Source of the DNA: Ignelater luminosus
Lineage: Eukaryota > Arthropoda > Insecta > Coleoptera > Elateridae
Length of the DNA: 64,000 bases
Reading direction: 5' to 3'
Assembly (NCBI GenBank): GCA_011009095.1
Contig: VTPC01001768.1
Location: 18,267 to 82,266, forward strand
Positions 33,600-45,639 of this stretch are shown piece by piece. The notes below the pieces were generated by a model. The model saw only the letters and a list, made by a program, of their open reading frames with translations. It had not been told where the DNA came from and did no database searches. Each line of letters begins with the position of its first letter. Within the stretch, counting starts at the first letter, position 1. Position numbers and translations under genes: made by a program.

Positions 33600-35134
33600 C
33601 ATCCTAATTGCCATTGCTTTTTGTTTTGCCATGCGTTTTCCTGCAAATCTCTTCTATCCATTGCTGTTTGAATTCCATCCTTCCATCGCGTTCTTGGTCT
33701 GCCTTTTTCTCCTTCGTCGTTTTGGTATCCATTCATTGCACCTTTTGGGTAACCTGCGGTTTTCCATTCTTTTCATGGGCCCGTACCAAGATAGTTGTTT
33801 TTCTTCTACTTTGTCCGACAATGTCTTCTCCACTTTAAGTCTTTCCCTGATGGTCTCTGTTTTTATGCGATCGAAGAGAGTGACACCGTAACATCTTCTT
33901 AAATAATTATTTTCCATCGCGTTTATTCTTCACTTTGACTCTACTCAGCGTTCAGATTTCAGCTCCATAGGTTACTGTGCTTTCTACTAGTAATCTAAAC
34001 ATATGTATTTTGCTTTTGTTTCTTATTTCTTATTCTTATTCTCATTTTCTTCAAAATGTCTCTATTATCCTTCCCGTCTTCAGTTAACACCACTACCAAG
34101 TAATCGTACTCTTGGGTATTTTTAATTTTTCCTGTTTCAAGAAGTAGATCCAGCCCTTCATTACCAATTACCATATATTGCTTTTTGTCCATATTTATTT
34201 CTAAGCCCTACTTGTCATAACACTGTATGAGCTTTCTCATCATGTAAGAGATGTCGTCCATATCTTCCGCAAGAACAACCCGGTCATCTGCAAATAACAT
34301 AGTATGCATCGTTTCTTCCCCCAGTTGAATTTCCATTTTGTTGCATAGCCGTGACCATCCTGTTAGCACCGAACTTATATATATCTTAAATAATGTTGGG
34401 GATAGGCAGCAGCCTTGCCTGAATCCTTTATTCACTGCAAATGGTTCGGATAGTTTTCCTTTTTCTTTGATGGTGCTGAAGTTATCTTTATAAAATTCTT
34501 TTACAGTCCATATGTATTGCTGGTCAATGTTGTTCTTTTTCATGGCATACCATAATTTTGCGATTGAAATACTGTCGTAGGCCTTTTTTAGATCTACAAA
34601 CACCAAATGCAGTTGGCTTCCATAAGCAAGAGTCTTTTCTATGAACTGCTTTAAGCAAAACAAAGTGTCTGTCCAGATCTAAATCCACTCTGCTCCTTCA
34701 CTTCATTCTTTGGTCTTCAATTTTTTTCTCAATACCCTGCCATACAGTCTACTTGTTGATGCCGTCACGCTCAAACCCCTATAGTTTGTGCAGATCTTTT
34801 TATCGCCCTTTTTGTGAATTGAGCTGATGTATGCTAGTTTCCATTCGTTGGGTACGGGATTTCCAGCTAGGCATTTATTAAAAATTTTGTACAATACTTC
34901 TACTACTGCTTGTGGTGCGTGTTTCAACAGCTCCACAGATATACCTCCCGGTCCCGGAGCTTTGTTATTTTTCATACATCGTAGTTGTTTTTTTATCTCT
35001 TCTACTGTTATCAGTTCACCTTTATTTGTTGTATTTTCTATTTCGTACTTTAAATTTTGAAATTGTGGTCGATTTTCTGTCAGTAACTCTGTATAATTTT
35101 TACATTCTTGTAAGCTGACTGGAGAAATCGTCAC
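33600..35134 (-). pseudogene. LINE (non-LTR) reverse-transcriptase relic
   Basis: Reading down the minus strand, 35134-34703 has NNKAPGPGGIS, the PVPNEWK segment and IHKKGDK-x-x-x-NYRG, the start of a LINE RT domain. After a short shifted piece (EQSGFR-like), 34663-34208 has VFVDLKKAYDS, KGFRQGCCLSPTLF and LFADD at residues 123-127, the polymerase active site. Further pieces are YLVVVLTEDG (34192-33995), an LVESTVTYGAE piece, and the C-terminal LRRCYGVT...RIKTETIRERL...EEKQLSWYG (33917-33654). Endonuclease and ORF1 are absent: a 5'-truncated, frameshifted copy. The clade is not assigned. Confidence 0.75.
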
Positions 35135-35654
35135 TTTTTCAGATGTGTTTTTTTTAGTTCTTTTTTTAAAACAATTAAAAACGATGCTAATATGTACTAT
35201 AAGCCTTTGACCTCGTTGACCTTGTTGACCTTTTCATAATTGTCCAGGACGTCAAAATTATCTTGTTTGTATCTCGATGTTGATGAACTCTTTTCTACGA
35301 TCTATCCAGGACAAAGTTGTAAGCAGAGTATTTTTGACGCCTTAGTCCAAGATGTTTCATAGAAGCAGACGAAGATGAACAATCTCTTGTGCAAATTTTG
35401 AAAGTTAATGAAGAGGTAGATGAATTAGTTGTTCATTGACATAATCTTGTTCAAATTAAAAAAAAACTTGGATAGCTTATCATTAGTAAAAATTAATTAG
35501 TTTTGTAGTTTTCTGATCTTAAAAGATGATAAGATCTGTGTTATATTATCTGCAGAGCAAACTTTAGAAAAATGCGTTATTATTTGAATTTTTGTCTTCT
35601 TTGGGCTCTTTGATCTCTTCATAGCCAATACGTTCCAATAAACCCCTGTAGATT

Positions 35655-35885
35655 CCCTGACTTTTGTAAGCATTTAAGTTTTTGCAGGGTCTTTAATTCT
35701 TGTGAACCGGCAGGTTGTATGCCCCATAGAAGTTTCTGAGGGATGAGTCTTTAGGTCCTTACCGACTTTTACGTTTTTGTACATCTGTAAATGTTTGAAT
35801 TCTTGCAGGTTCTAAATCTTCCTTCAAATTCTTGCAAATCTCTAAATTCTTGTGAACCTCGATTCTTGAGAGCTTGTCTGTCTTT
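35655..35885. repeat. Degenerate tandem repeat with TTCTTG-x-x-(A/G)G/CC units
   Basis: Variants of AATTCTTGCAGGTTCT and AATTCTTGTGAACC recur at roughly 25-40 bp spacing. No coding sense in either direction. Confidence 0.35.
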
Positions 35886-36514
35886 GAAGATCTCCATACC
35901 GGCATCCGCATTCTAGTAGGACTGGTACCATGATCTTTCTTCCACCTCGGTAATTACGTTACTAATTAACGTAAGGAAATCTCTAGACTTCGTGTTGAAA
36001 CGGGAATAGCCAAAATTTTGAAAATGCATTTTTCAGTTTCTCACAACAATTTAGCAACTCTTAATATTGAGGCAACATTAGTTTTGACCTGAGTCTACAA
36101 AGGTATACATAGATCTACCACCGAATGTCGTAACTTGTTCCTAGAGCTGAAGTTAACTTATTTGCGCGTGAGCGCTGTGTAAATCAGCTACAGTGATTAA
36201 TTCCAAAATGCTAAAATACCGCACCCATCAAGGAATGATGTCACGAAAGAAAAAGATGTCAGGAATTGTATTCTGACAAAAAATCTATTCACAAAGAAAA
36301 ACATGGTAAGATGTTACACAGTACACAAGATTTTATTAGTGGTTTACCAAAACTATACTCTTTATACGTTTCAAATAGAAAATGCAAAAACTTTTCCAGT
36401 CAATACGAAGGCAAGTAACGTTTTAGCTAATGCTCTTTTAGTTTACTCATTATAGTCATTATCATCTCATCAACGTTTTGTTTACTTTTGACATGAACGA
36501 TTTAGCTGCAAAAA

Positions 36515-36592
36515 ATTGGATGGTGTTAATGAACAAAGAATCAACACTTTAACATACCGAGCCGGTAACCTTGTTCGTTAACACCATCCGAT
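36515..36592. other. 78-nt hairpin with 22 continuous base pairs
   Basis: The arms ATTGGATGGTGTTAATGAAC (36515 on) and GTTCGTTAACACCATCCGAT (ending 36592) pair over 22 consecutive positions, including two G-U type pairs. A mismatch and a 31-nt loop follow. The size matches an animal microRNA precursor, but a remnant of a palindromic MITE is an equally good explanation. Confidence 0.45.
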
Positions 36593-37959
36593 TGTAGTTT
36601 TATTTGTCAAGGGTGAGTCAAAACTTATCAAAATCTAAAATTAACTCAGAAAGTTAAATGTAATCAAATTTATGGGCCATGAACTTATGGTTGTGAATTA
36701 ATTTAAGAACAATTTGGAGTTTCGATATCTTCAGTTTCCAAAAATATTCTTATCAATAATAATGATTCTAAAATAAAAATTTCTTTTGTTTAACGGTGCT
36801 TTTATACATCTTTTTTTTGGTTCTTAGCACATAATCTCATACTGCACGTGCATTATGAGATTAGAAATAACAACATATGTACATTTAACAAAGTAAATAT
36901 TTTGTTCTGTTCTACATTATTTTTATTTGTACTTATTATCGTTATCTCCAGCCTGCCGATAAACAACTACGATGTTATTAAAAGTTCTGAACTTCACAGA
37001 GTTTATAATTGATTCCATAAACAGCTGGCCAACGTACTTCCACTCTAGGGTCATCTAAATTTGTAAATAAATAAAACGAAAGAACAAATATTTATATGCG
37101 CGTTTATCAGTGCGCATTTGTGTTTGTATTTAATTCATTTCACAGGGACGGATTCTAATCTTCCTAATTAAAGTGATTCTATAGGTTCTATTTTGAGCAG
37201 TTTACGTAAAACGTGATAGTTCTTTACTTATGTAACAATATGATGTAGACTTAGTTGATATTTAGAATTAGAAGAATTACATTGCCAATACAACAGTTTT
37301 TTATTTTAAATATGACTGATTGACTGTGTATAGTATAGTCTACTGTTGAGTGTAGAATTTAATGAACATTTCATTTTATGTTTTGTCCTCCATATTATAT
37401 AGTTTTTGTTTAATAAATGACCTTAGAGGTTTCATTGCTTTTTAATCCTCTTATATCCTCATAATAGATTGCTTTGACATTTAAGTTTTAGGTAATCCTT
37501 TATTAATTAATAAACATGTTAATATTGTTGTGATTTATCTATATTATGAAATATCTAATTGACAACTATAATCACAATTTTATTAAATTAGGGGACAAAA
37601 AACTCGAAATAGAAACATCTCCTAACTTGAATCACAGTGAGACAGAGTTTTAGATAAATTATATGTCACTACTCTTATCTTTTTTAATTTGGCGTAAGAA
37701 AATAATTCTTTAAAAAGTGTATAATCAAGACATTTAAATAAAATTGGTAAAGGTAGTAATGAAGTAGTTATTTGCAGTTAAGTGGTCAGAAACTTTCTAT
37801 TTTTACTGGTATTGATGTAACTTAGGTATTTTTATTGTGTCTCTCTTATTCTTGTGATAATCAAACGTAGAAAGAAGAGATTATATGCTTTACTTGCATT
37901 TCTAAAACTTGTTTTTTAAAATTGAAATCCTCTTATTACGTTCCTGTGTGCTTCATACG

Positions 37960-38161
37960 CTAGCGCCAATGCACGATTGTGGATAGACGTTAAAACAGTG
38001 GCGCACAGTTCATGTTCGTCTGTTTTGCTGTCAAGTTGACAGATTGCATTCGAAAAATCGACGTTGTATATTGTGAAATTTAGCTGTATATCAACGTGAT
38101 TTGCGATCCTGCAGCTGTCACTTCGTGGATCTTAACCTGGAGCACTCGAATGATTCTAAAA
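37960..38161 (+). promoter_or_regulatory. Candidate promoter and untranslated first exon
   Basis: Composition changes here from AT-rich to CpG-containing sequence (several CG dinucleotides in 200 bp, TGGCGCAC, TCGTCTG, GATCCTGCAGCTG). The stretch ends at a strong splice donor, AAAA|GTAAGT (38162). No long frame with domain similarity spans it, so it would be 5' UTR. A plus-strand gene starting here would continue through a long intron to beyond the window. This is inference from composition and the donor only. Confidence 0.4.
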
Positions 38162-38499
38162 GTAAGTGCTACTCTATACGTATTTGCCATTTTGGCCGTG
38201 TTCTTTGTTTGGATGCATTGCAATCTTGGCTGCCATATTACCCCATGCAGTTTGTAATTGTTTGCCCTGCGTGTTGTCGCGGTAAGGAACAACGACTAGG
38301 ATCGTTTTAAAAAAGTGACTGTTTTTTCTAATAAAAAAAACTGGTTTTGAAATCTTTCACTTCCGCGTTTCCCAATCGCAGTTTGCAGAACAAGGTCTTT
38401 TAATATCGAGTTTTTACGCTTTGTTTATGTTAATTTTTCGCGCGTGTTTAAACCATGACCCTTAGAAGGTCGATCATCTTATTTTCTATCGTTGTCACA

Positions 38500-38760
38500 G
38501 TAGAAATTGATCGAAATATGGCTGAAAAACAATGCTGATTGATCAAAATAAAAGTAAGCTACGATCCTGCTTTTGTTATGGCAGTCAGCTGTTATGTTTT
38601 AGGTCGGTGCTGCGACATGCGCGATTCGTATCCATCCTCGTCTATGCAGCTGCATGGATGATGCACGTGCTGCGACATCCGTCGCAGCTGGCCAATATTG
38701 GCAGTGCTCAGATCTGCGCATTTGTTTGGTTCTTGTTGGTCTAGGTAGACGCCAACATTT
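38500..38760 (+). other. Second GC-richer patch with a splice donor
   Basis: TAAAA|GTAAGC at 38554 is another good donor. Downstream lies a segment with GTGCTGCGACAT twice (about 38606 and 38669) and several GCAGCTG sites (E-box-like). It may be an alternative first exon or regulatory part of the same start region. Open frames here (for example 38532-38744) show no domain. Confidence 0.3.
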
Positions 38761-38769
38761 CGCTTTTAC

Positions 38770-41240
38770 AGGGAGGGAGGTAGATTGTTGACCCCTCAGT
38801 GAACCTGCTTCATGCTTTTTTTTTCTATGTACGCCCGTCTGTATTGGAATTAATTAATTAATCCCGAGACGTAGGCGAATTCTGATGTTTAAATTATTGG
38901 TTCATTGTAATCATGTCTGTTAACCACAAAAAATGGGGTACCCTACTACTTTGGATTCGAACGGGTTTAAAGTTTGAATAAACAGCACGCCAGGTTTCTA
39001 AATTAGTCGACCGCTTGGAGAGTACCCTTGTAATAAATTTGTTAAAACACTTTGACGCTCGCGGTTCTAGTTGCATGAATAACCCTTTTGTATCACACGA
39101 ACTGGACAAATTTACCTAGTTATGAACTAACTGTCGATCAGTAACAAAGAACTATTCATAGGTATTCATGGAGGCGATGTTTGTTCTGTCTATACGGTCA
39201 TGCTTGTAGTAAGATATTGAAATTCGGATTCATCCAATAATATTGTAAAAGGACGTTACTACGCATTAATTTTAAATTCGTCTCCCTGAGTTTTTCCCAG
39301 AATTTCGTTTTATATTAATGAAAGATTCTCAGAATTTTATTTTATCATTTATGTGTGTACACAGGGTAAATGAAGTTGAAGCTTTTCCTATTTTTTATGA
39401 ATTCGGATATTTCTTGCAAAATTGCTTTTTGTTCCTTTTTAGTGATTAATCGAGTTTACAATTATTGATGAAATATCCTCCATATTTGTAAGTATTGGAA
39501 AGTGCACTATTTTGATTATGTAGGAATCAGACGGTTTTCCAGAGTAAATATAAACACCCCCACTTACTCCCTGTTTTTATTGGTCAAATTAACATAATTG
39601 AACGAACATCTGACACAAAAAGTTGCAAACTATTTTCAATACATTTTAATGAAAAGTCGAACAAAATTTTCAAAAGTATCATTAATGTCTTAAACGATGT
39701 TTCATATTTTTTTAGGTAATTTAGTAAGGTGTTTCTAGTCTTCAGACCTTGGCCGATTCGAGATAATTTGCAAAAAATACAGGCAGAGAAGCAGGTAACC
39801 CTTTTTTGACTTGAATTTTCCCCACTGTTCATTCCTAACTATCAGAAGTTGTAAATTGTTTTTGCATTTGTCAAGGAATCAATTCAATCAATTCTTCAAC
39901 GAATTGTTTGGTTTTTCACTAGTGTGATTTGTGAAAATGATTTTTAATATGTAGTTAATTTTTAAGCTTTGCAGAATTTTTAATCTCCACAGGCACCATC
40001 AACTAATGATATTTCGATTATTATTGAAATTTGTTTTGTTGTATTATTACTGTTGTTCCCTGTTAATGATCAATACGTCTATAAATAAAGGATTTGTGAA
40101 ATTAAATCTTTTTTTATGTTTTGTGAGTTTTATAACTTACAACTTGTGTGTTAAGTTTTTTCCCATAGGGATATTAAAATTCTTAACGGTCTGCTGATTA
40201 GCGTAAAATTTCGAACTTAATTAGAATTAACAGGATAACCAAAAAAAATTTATTCTTGCGTAGTTGCTATTTAAAAAAAAATTGAACATCCAATTTGCAA
40301 TATTGGACTGGAATCTAATTTTCTTCCAACCTTGATGTTTAGTTGTTTTGCTGTAACCATCGAGTTTTTCAGACCTTGATTTGTTGTTATTTGCATTATT
40401 GACTTTTACTTACATTTTGAAATGATATTCCTTCTAATGGAAAAAGATTTCCACAAGTTCGAACATAACTTTATGGGTATTTAATTTATTGAGCTACAAG
40501 GTAAAGGTGATAAAAATAATGTATCTATTAATTAATGGTGAAAATATCAACTATGATTTAACAACTCATCAGTAGCCTACTATTGAAACTGGAAGGCAGT
40601 GATCCTTGAGGTTATAACTCATAATTGACTATATTTGCACCATACATGTGATCACATTTTAATAAAACAGAATAAAGATATATTGTCAAAAACAAGAGAT
40701 CGCGTTTTCCTTTATAGATGAGTGTCGAAAACAATGTGTCTCCAAAGTTGCAAAATCAGTATCACACTCATTTTGCTTATTGCCTACTGTTCCATAGTAT
40801 CCATTGGTTGTTCCAAAAATAGATTTGACTAATACTTAACAGTTATCGATGATTTTCGATTTTTATTGGAGTTTCTGCATTATATGTAATACGATGATAA
40901 ATAATAAGAGAAGATATCATTGGCATTTTAGGGTAAAGATTTTATGACTCTAGTAAAGACGATGAAAATGTTTGTGCATTGGAAATGGTTTTAGAAACTT
41001 CAAAAATAAAGTTAGCAAAATAACTGACACTTAAGACAAAACAGTTTGAAGATCTTGTTAATATAATCGAAACCATTCAAGCAAGCTTTTGCAAATATTT
41101 CGAACTGGCGACTATTACTATCTTAAGTGCTTTGGGTTTTGAAAGTAAGACAGGTAAGTGGCCACTGTTGCCTAAATTTGATACTATCTGCATTTGTTTA
41201 CTCAAATACAATTTATCAAATGAAAAATGTTTTAATAAAT
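38770..41240. other. No supportable gene; possible intron
   Basis: If the 38-kb start region is real, this is its first intron. Frames at 38894-39109 and 39584-39832 (minus) show no domain. Confidence 0.35.
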
Positions 41241-41249
41241 TTTGGTATT

Positions 41250-41498
41250 TTAGTTTCTTCTGCTACCAGTTAATAACTTCACAAGTCTATCTATTTTAAG
41301 GCATTCTGGACGCTTTACCTTTCTTCTGTTAGGTACTCCAACGTATGCATAAGATATTGTTTCGAATCCAAATTGAGATCGTAGCTTTTGCGACGAACCT
41401 TCTATACAGTCTACACATTCCCCCTTCTTAGAAGCAAAACAAATTGCACGAGCATATTTTTCACTTTCTTGAAATGAAGGAAGTCGAAAGGTTATTGA
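41250..41498 (-). CDS. Candidate last coding exon of an unrecognised gene
   Basis: On the minus strand a strong acceptor (TTTTCATTTTTTCAG) precedes an 83-codon frame that begins in phase 0 at 41498 with SITFRLPSFQESEKYARAIC and ends with LLTGSRRN and a stop at 41250-41252. The composition is that of a real soluble protein: charged, four Cys (CFASKKGECVDC, PECLK), with few low-complexity runs. This is unlike most frames here. No upstream exon could be joined on the minus strand within the window, and the product is not recognised. The alternative is a retained fragment of a dead element. Confidence 0.4.
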   Translation of the reverse strand, partial: SITFRLPSFQESEKYARAICFASKKGECVDCIEGSSQKLRSQFGFETISYAYVGVPNRRKVKRPECLKIDRLVKLLTGSRRN

Positions 41499-43204
41499 CT
41501 GAAAAAATGAAAACAATGAAAAGTCACCTACGAGATTCCATTATCCTCAATATGTATTGCTTATTCCTAGGTAACGCAATAAAATGGACAAGACTATATT
41601 TTTAACAATGGAATACGTCTTGAACACCCTGTATACAGGGCGAACCAAACACGACGTAATGCATGTGGATTCTCGGAATTGTAAGAAATAGATTTAAGCA
41701 AATTGGGGTGAAGGAGTATTCAAGGACCAAAGCCTCGCAATCGAGAAATAAAAGCCGTACGTTCCGAAATTAAATTGCTTTTAAATTTTTTCTCACTTAT
41801 GCATGTTTTCTACAAGATGGTAGCATTAATTTTCCAAGACGGAAGTTTCGTTTTTTACTTTTATTTATGATCATGTGTTTTCAAATACAAACCTCTGGCT
41901 TTTATTTTTTTAATTTTTTCTGCATTCTATGCACAATAATAAATATGTTACACTTGTTAAAAGATTGTAACTTTTTAACCTAGAAGTGTTAATCTTTTGT
42001 CGTTCGACTCGAGAAAACCTAGAAAATACCGGAATTGTATTTGAAATAATTGAAAAAGTCACTTGATAAATGATACACTAGAAATAAAATCAATAGAATG
42101 GTGAATTAGATTTTTAAATATCTGAAAAATAAACCTCGAACAGACTTAAAAGGAAAATTACAAATTGAAATTGGAGAATGAACAATTCGTGTTTTTTAAA
42201 AATTAACTAACTGAGATTACAGTAGACAAAAACACAAACGTAGACGAAATCCTATAAAAATCTGACGTACTAACTTAACAAAAACGATGAGAAATTGCAA
42301 TGTAAAATTAAGGCTATGAAATTGTAGATCCGGCGTGAGAATGATGGATCGGCAAAGTGAATGTGCTACATACTACTTGGATTTTACGAACGTCCAACAA
42401 AAGATTTTTAGAAAAATCCCAGAATTTAGTTGCTCGTGCAGATTTAATTCCCAAAAGGAGTGGATTGTTTGAGGAGTAGATTTTGGCGTAATTTAATAAA
42501 GTTGTCAAAGAGCAAAAAGATGATGGGTCTTGAAACCAGCAAGTATATATCTTGAAGTTGGTAATCTGATTTAAGGAAAAAAACAAATAATGGATTTCTA
42601 AAAGAAATATTAATGGGTTTCATAACATTAAGAAATTGTTTACTAGTTTATCACAGCATTACACGAAATTGTATGCATCTGTTTTGTGGGGAGACCTTTA
42701 CGATAATTTACAATGCAGATCCGTATCAGATATAAATCCAGTACTATAAGTAAGGATAGTGGACGACTCATACAAAAGGGCAAACAAACATTATTTTAAT
42801 GGATAGCTGTAACAAGACAATGTGATTTTAATCTTGTACCCAAAACCTAAAGTAATATAAAATTCGGGAAAAAGCAGCGTTGACGTTCATTTCAAAGTTA
42901 AAAAGCAATGAAAAAGGAAGTTTTAGATTATGAAAGAACGATACTGTAACTAGATCAGTAGTTTCAAAATCTAACGAATCAGGAACCAAACTCGTATTTG
43001 GAAGAAACAAAATTACCTGTATGTTTTCAGTGGCGTAACAAAAGTGATTTTTAATAATAAAGGAGAAAATAAGTCAAAATTTGAGGAAACAATCAGTGTA
43101 CATTACATGTTTTTGTTTAAGATTCCAGTTGCTTCCATATTATTCCCAAACTGAATGCCAAGACAGGAGCTATTAGTATCAAATGTTTGGATGTAAATTG
43201 TACA

Positions 43205-43375
43205 GTCTGCGCATTATTAAATGAGACTCGAGCTGCAGCATATCTGGCAGTGCTGTTCCAAAGTTGTAGGTTAAAAGATAAGCCGATACATCTAGGAAAT
43301 TAGTAACTGGGTATTATCTGATTTTTGCAAAATAGTGTTGTGTTTCTGAAAAATGCGAAGAAACAATTGTGAAAT
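43205..43375 (+). repeat. Inverted repeat F, left arm
   Basis: It shares AGTCTGCGCATTATTA, GCTGTTCCAAAGTTGTAGGT, CCGATACATCTA-GAAAT, ATCTGATTTTTGCAAAATAG and AAACAATTGTGAAA with the reverse complement of 45478-45630 (roughly 80% alike by eye). The arms lie 2.1 kb apart and bracket a GC-rich island and a separate MITE. Confidence 0.55.
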
Positions 43376-43969
43376 GCCTCCTACGTTCTCTATGGCATTC
43401 AATGACAAGGTCAAGGCTATTACTTAAAATGTGAACATATTGTTCCTCCTGTGGACAGCTATTTTAAATAACAATCTGTTGCTCAGCATTCCCGAGAGGT
43501 TCCCAGGGCAACAAGTAGTGTTGATCTAAGACAACTCGACCGTACTGAATTTGAGGAGTTAACATCAGGCAGAATTGTTTTAGATGCTAGTGGAATCAAT
43601 GCCAAATAGAATGGAAACTGTATTTAAAAGTTTAATACAGAAATAAACTTTTTGTCGTTCTTTACTACAAGGCGCTATTTCTTCGAAAGAATCTGTAATA
43701 GCTCTATGTTCACGGTTTTTGGAACACCCTGTATGTGAAAGAAAATATTGAATAGAATTGATTCTACAACTGATATAGTAATCTAATTATCTCGCTAATT
43801 TTGTTACTTTTGTGCTGATTTAAGTCTAACCACAATCAGCTAATGACCAACTTTTTGACAACCAGCACGATAGGAAATATTGATTACTATTAAACAATAA
43901 AAAATGTATTGTGATTATTTATTTATTACGACATGTCAGACACAAAATAAGAACGACCTGCAAGAACCA

Positions 43970-44665
43970 GATTTTTTAGTAAGCCCTTTGCGCGGCTCGA
44001 TCCGAAACACAACCAGGACTATCGGACCGTTCTGGCTTGTCGGGTCGTTTGGACCTATTTTTTCAAACCTATCGGGCTGCTTGAGTCGGGTCGCAGTTTT
44101 TGACCCCGTCGGGCTTGTTGAATCTGTCGAGCTTATCGAGTCTGTTGGGCATTTCGGGCCGTTCTTTCTACTGATTCGATGTGAACCGAACTGAGATCTT
44201 TTTCATACCGGCCCGGGCAAGCATTATTTTCATATTGATCCGGGCAAGCATTATTTTCATACTGAACCAAAAAGGAGAATTTTTGTACTGCACCAGATCG
44301 AAAAGTTTTTTCTCACTGATGAGTAAGACAATCATTATATTGTTAATGGGACGACCATTAGTTTTATATTAAACCAAGGCGGAGGATTTTCGTACTGTGT
44401 ACCGTAGAAGCCTGCACGGGCTGGGTTTCTTGATTGGGGATTTGTGCGGCCCAGAACTCGGGTTTAGGTCGGACCGGGCTTTTCAGACCTACGTCAGCAC
44501 CATCGAGTCTATCTGGTCGTTTGGACGTTTCGGGCTTTTTGGGCCAATCAAGAAGTTATCGGGGTTTTCTCAGGCCGCTTCAAGTTTACTCCAAGTTGGA
44601 CCGGGCTGGGCCGAGCCTGAAAATTCCGACTCGTGTAGGGCTTTACTGCGCGTTTGGTTAATTAA
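43970..44665. repeat. GC-rich island of degenerate GGGC/TCGGGC repeats
   Basis: Two blocks (43985-44165 and 44405-44645) are packed with variants of TCGGGCYKNTTGAGTC and TCGGACCGGGCTTTTC. The composition is unlike the surrounding AT-rich DNA. Overlapping frames on the plus strand are products of the repeat. Its origin (satellite-like, element interior or foreign) is not established. Confidence 0.55.
44204..44284. repeat. 27-bp tandem repeat inside the GC-rich island
   Basis: Units at 44204-44230 and 44231-44257 are nearly identical (CATAYYGRYCCGGGCAAGCA then TTATTTT). A third, diverged unit is at 44258-44284, and looser relatives occur to about 44400. Confidence 0.6.
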
Positions 44666-44783
44666 GTGATTTCAAAGCAAATATCAGTAGAAAGCGATTG
44701 CGATTTATTTTTTTTTCTTATAGCATTTTGATATCGAACCCATTTATTATAAATTAAACCCATCTTGTTTATTATCTGTATCT

Positions 44784-45421
44784 ACAGGGTCTTACTTAAT
44801 GTTATGTACTTATTTCAATGGGTGATTCTTGGGTCAATTCTAAGTGGAAAAGTTTCATATTATAAATGAATGTCCTAAAATGCTTGGCTTTTATTTTTTT
44901 TTGACATTGTCAAAACAGTAGATAATAATAAGCGTTCATTAATGAAAAAAGGATCAAAACTTTTCCTTAGTAACGGTTTTCGCTTGGGAACAAGCCGAAG
45001 ATATCCATGTAATGAGTAATCTCGGTAATATTTTAATTATTTTCTTTAAAATGGTAAGCTATACGAAATAAATGAAAAAAGCCTTTTCTGTTTGTATTGA
45101 ATGGTAGTTAATAATAAAATAGCACTTTTGAGAAAATCAATGGTATAATAATTTTTTGGTTAAAATTGTATCAGAACGTAGCCATACCAACGCCACTGGT
45201 TAAATTAAAAAAAAAACTGTTTTAGGCCAAACAGTGTGTTTTTATACCATACAATCTATACTAAAATTTAGTGTAATATATCAAACGGTTTTCGAAACTT
45301 CAACGCCCTGTATATTGAAAACCAAGCATTTTAGGACATATATTTATATGAACTTTTCGACTTAGAATTGGCCCAAGAATCATTCATTACAATTAATTCA
45401 TAACATTAAGTAACACCCTGT
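44784..45421. mobile_element. MITE-like element, about 640 bp, with TIRs of about 108 bp
   Basis: The left end ACAGGGTCTTACTTAATGTT and the right end AACATTAAGTAACACCCTGT are inverted. The match continues inward through TGATTCTTGGGTCAATTCTA and GTCCTAAAATGCTTGGC. It uses the ACAGGGTG-type terminus shared by several elements in this half of the window. No coding capacity. Confidence 0.65.
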
Positions 45422-45477
45422 ATATTCAAATAAATAAAAAAAATTTAAGGTTAGTTTGTGCTCACAACTACACATTT

Positions 45478-45630
45478 TTCACAATTGTTTCTTTACATTT
45501 TTCCAAATCGTAACACTATTTTACAAAAATCAGATATTATCTAGTTGCTTATTTCATAGATGTATCGGTTTACCTTTTAACCTACAACCTTGGAACAGCG
45601 CTGCCATATAATAATGGGCAGACTTTACAT
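45478..45630 (-). repeat. Inverted repeat F, right arm
   Basis: Reverse-complement partner of 43205-43375. Whether the two arms are the TIRs of one 2.4-kb element or two independent insertions cannot be decided here. Confidence 0.5.
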
Positions 45631-45639
45631 AAAAAAATA

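Larger units (their letters stand above)
35140..37950. other. No supportable gene apart from noted repeats
   Basis: Beyond the degenerate repeat at 35.66-35.88 kb and the hairpin at 36.5 kb, the sequence is AT-rich without credible frames. Confidence 0.4.

Noticed and set aside
33586..33891. Plus-strand frame of 101 codons
   Set aside because: Antisense to the LINE C-terminal region, which has a clear family match on the minus strand.
38935..39035. Possible tRNA gene on the minus strand (GTTCGAATCC box, complementary GGGTAC ends)
   Set aside because: The T stem does not pair, the arms are misplaced and the A box is poor; the match is likely chance.
43904..44669. Several overlapping open frames in the GC-rich island
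   Set aside because: They arise because GC-rich repeats lack stop codons; the peptides are repetitive and have no domain.
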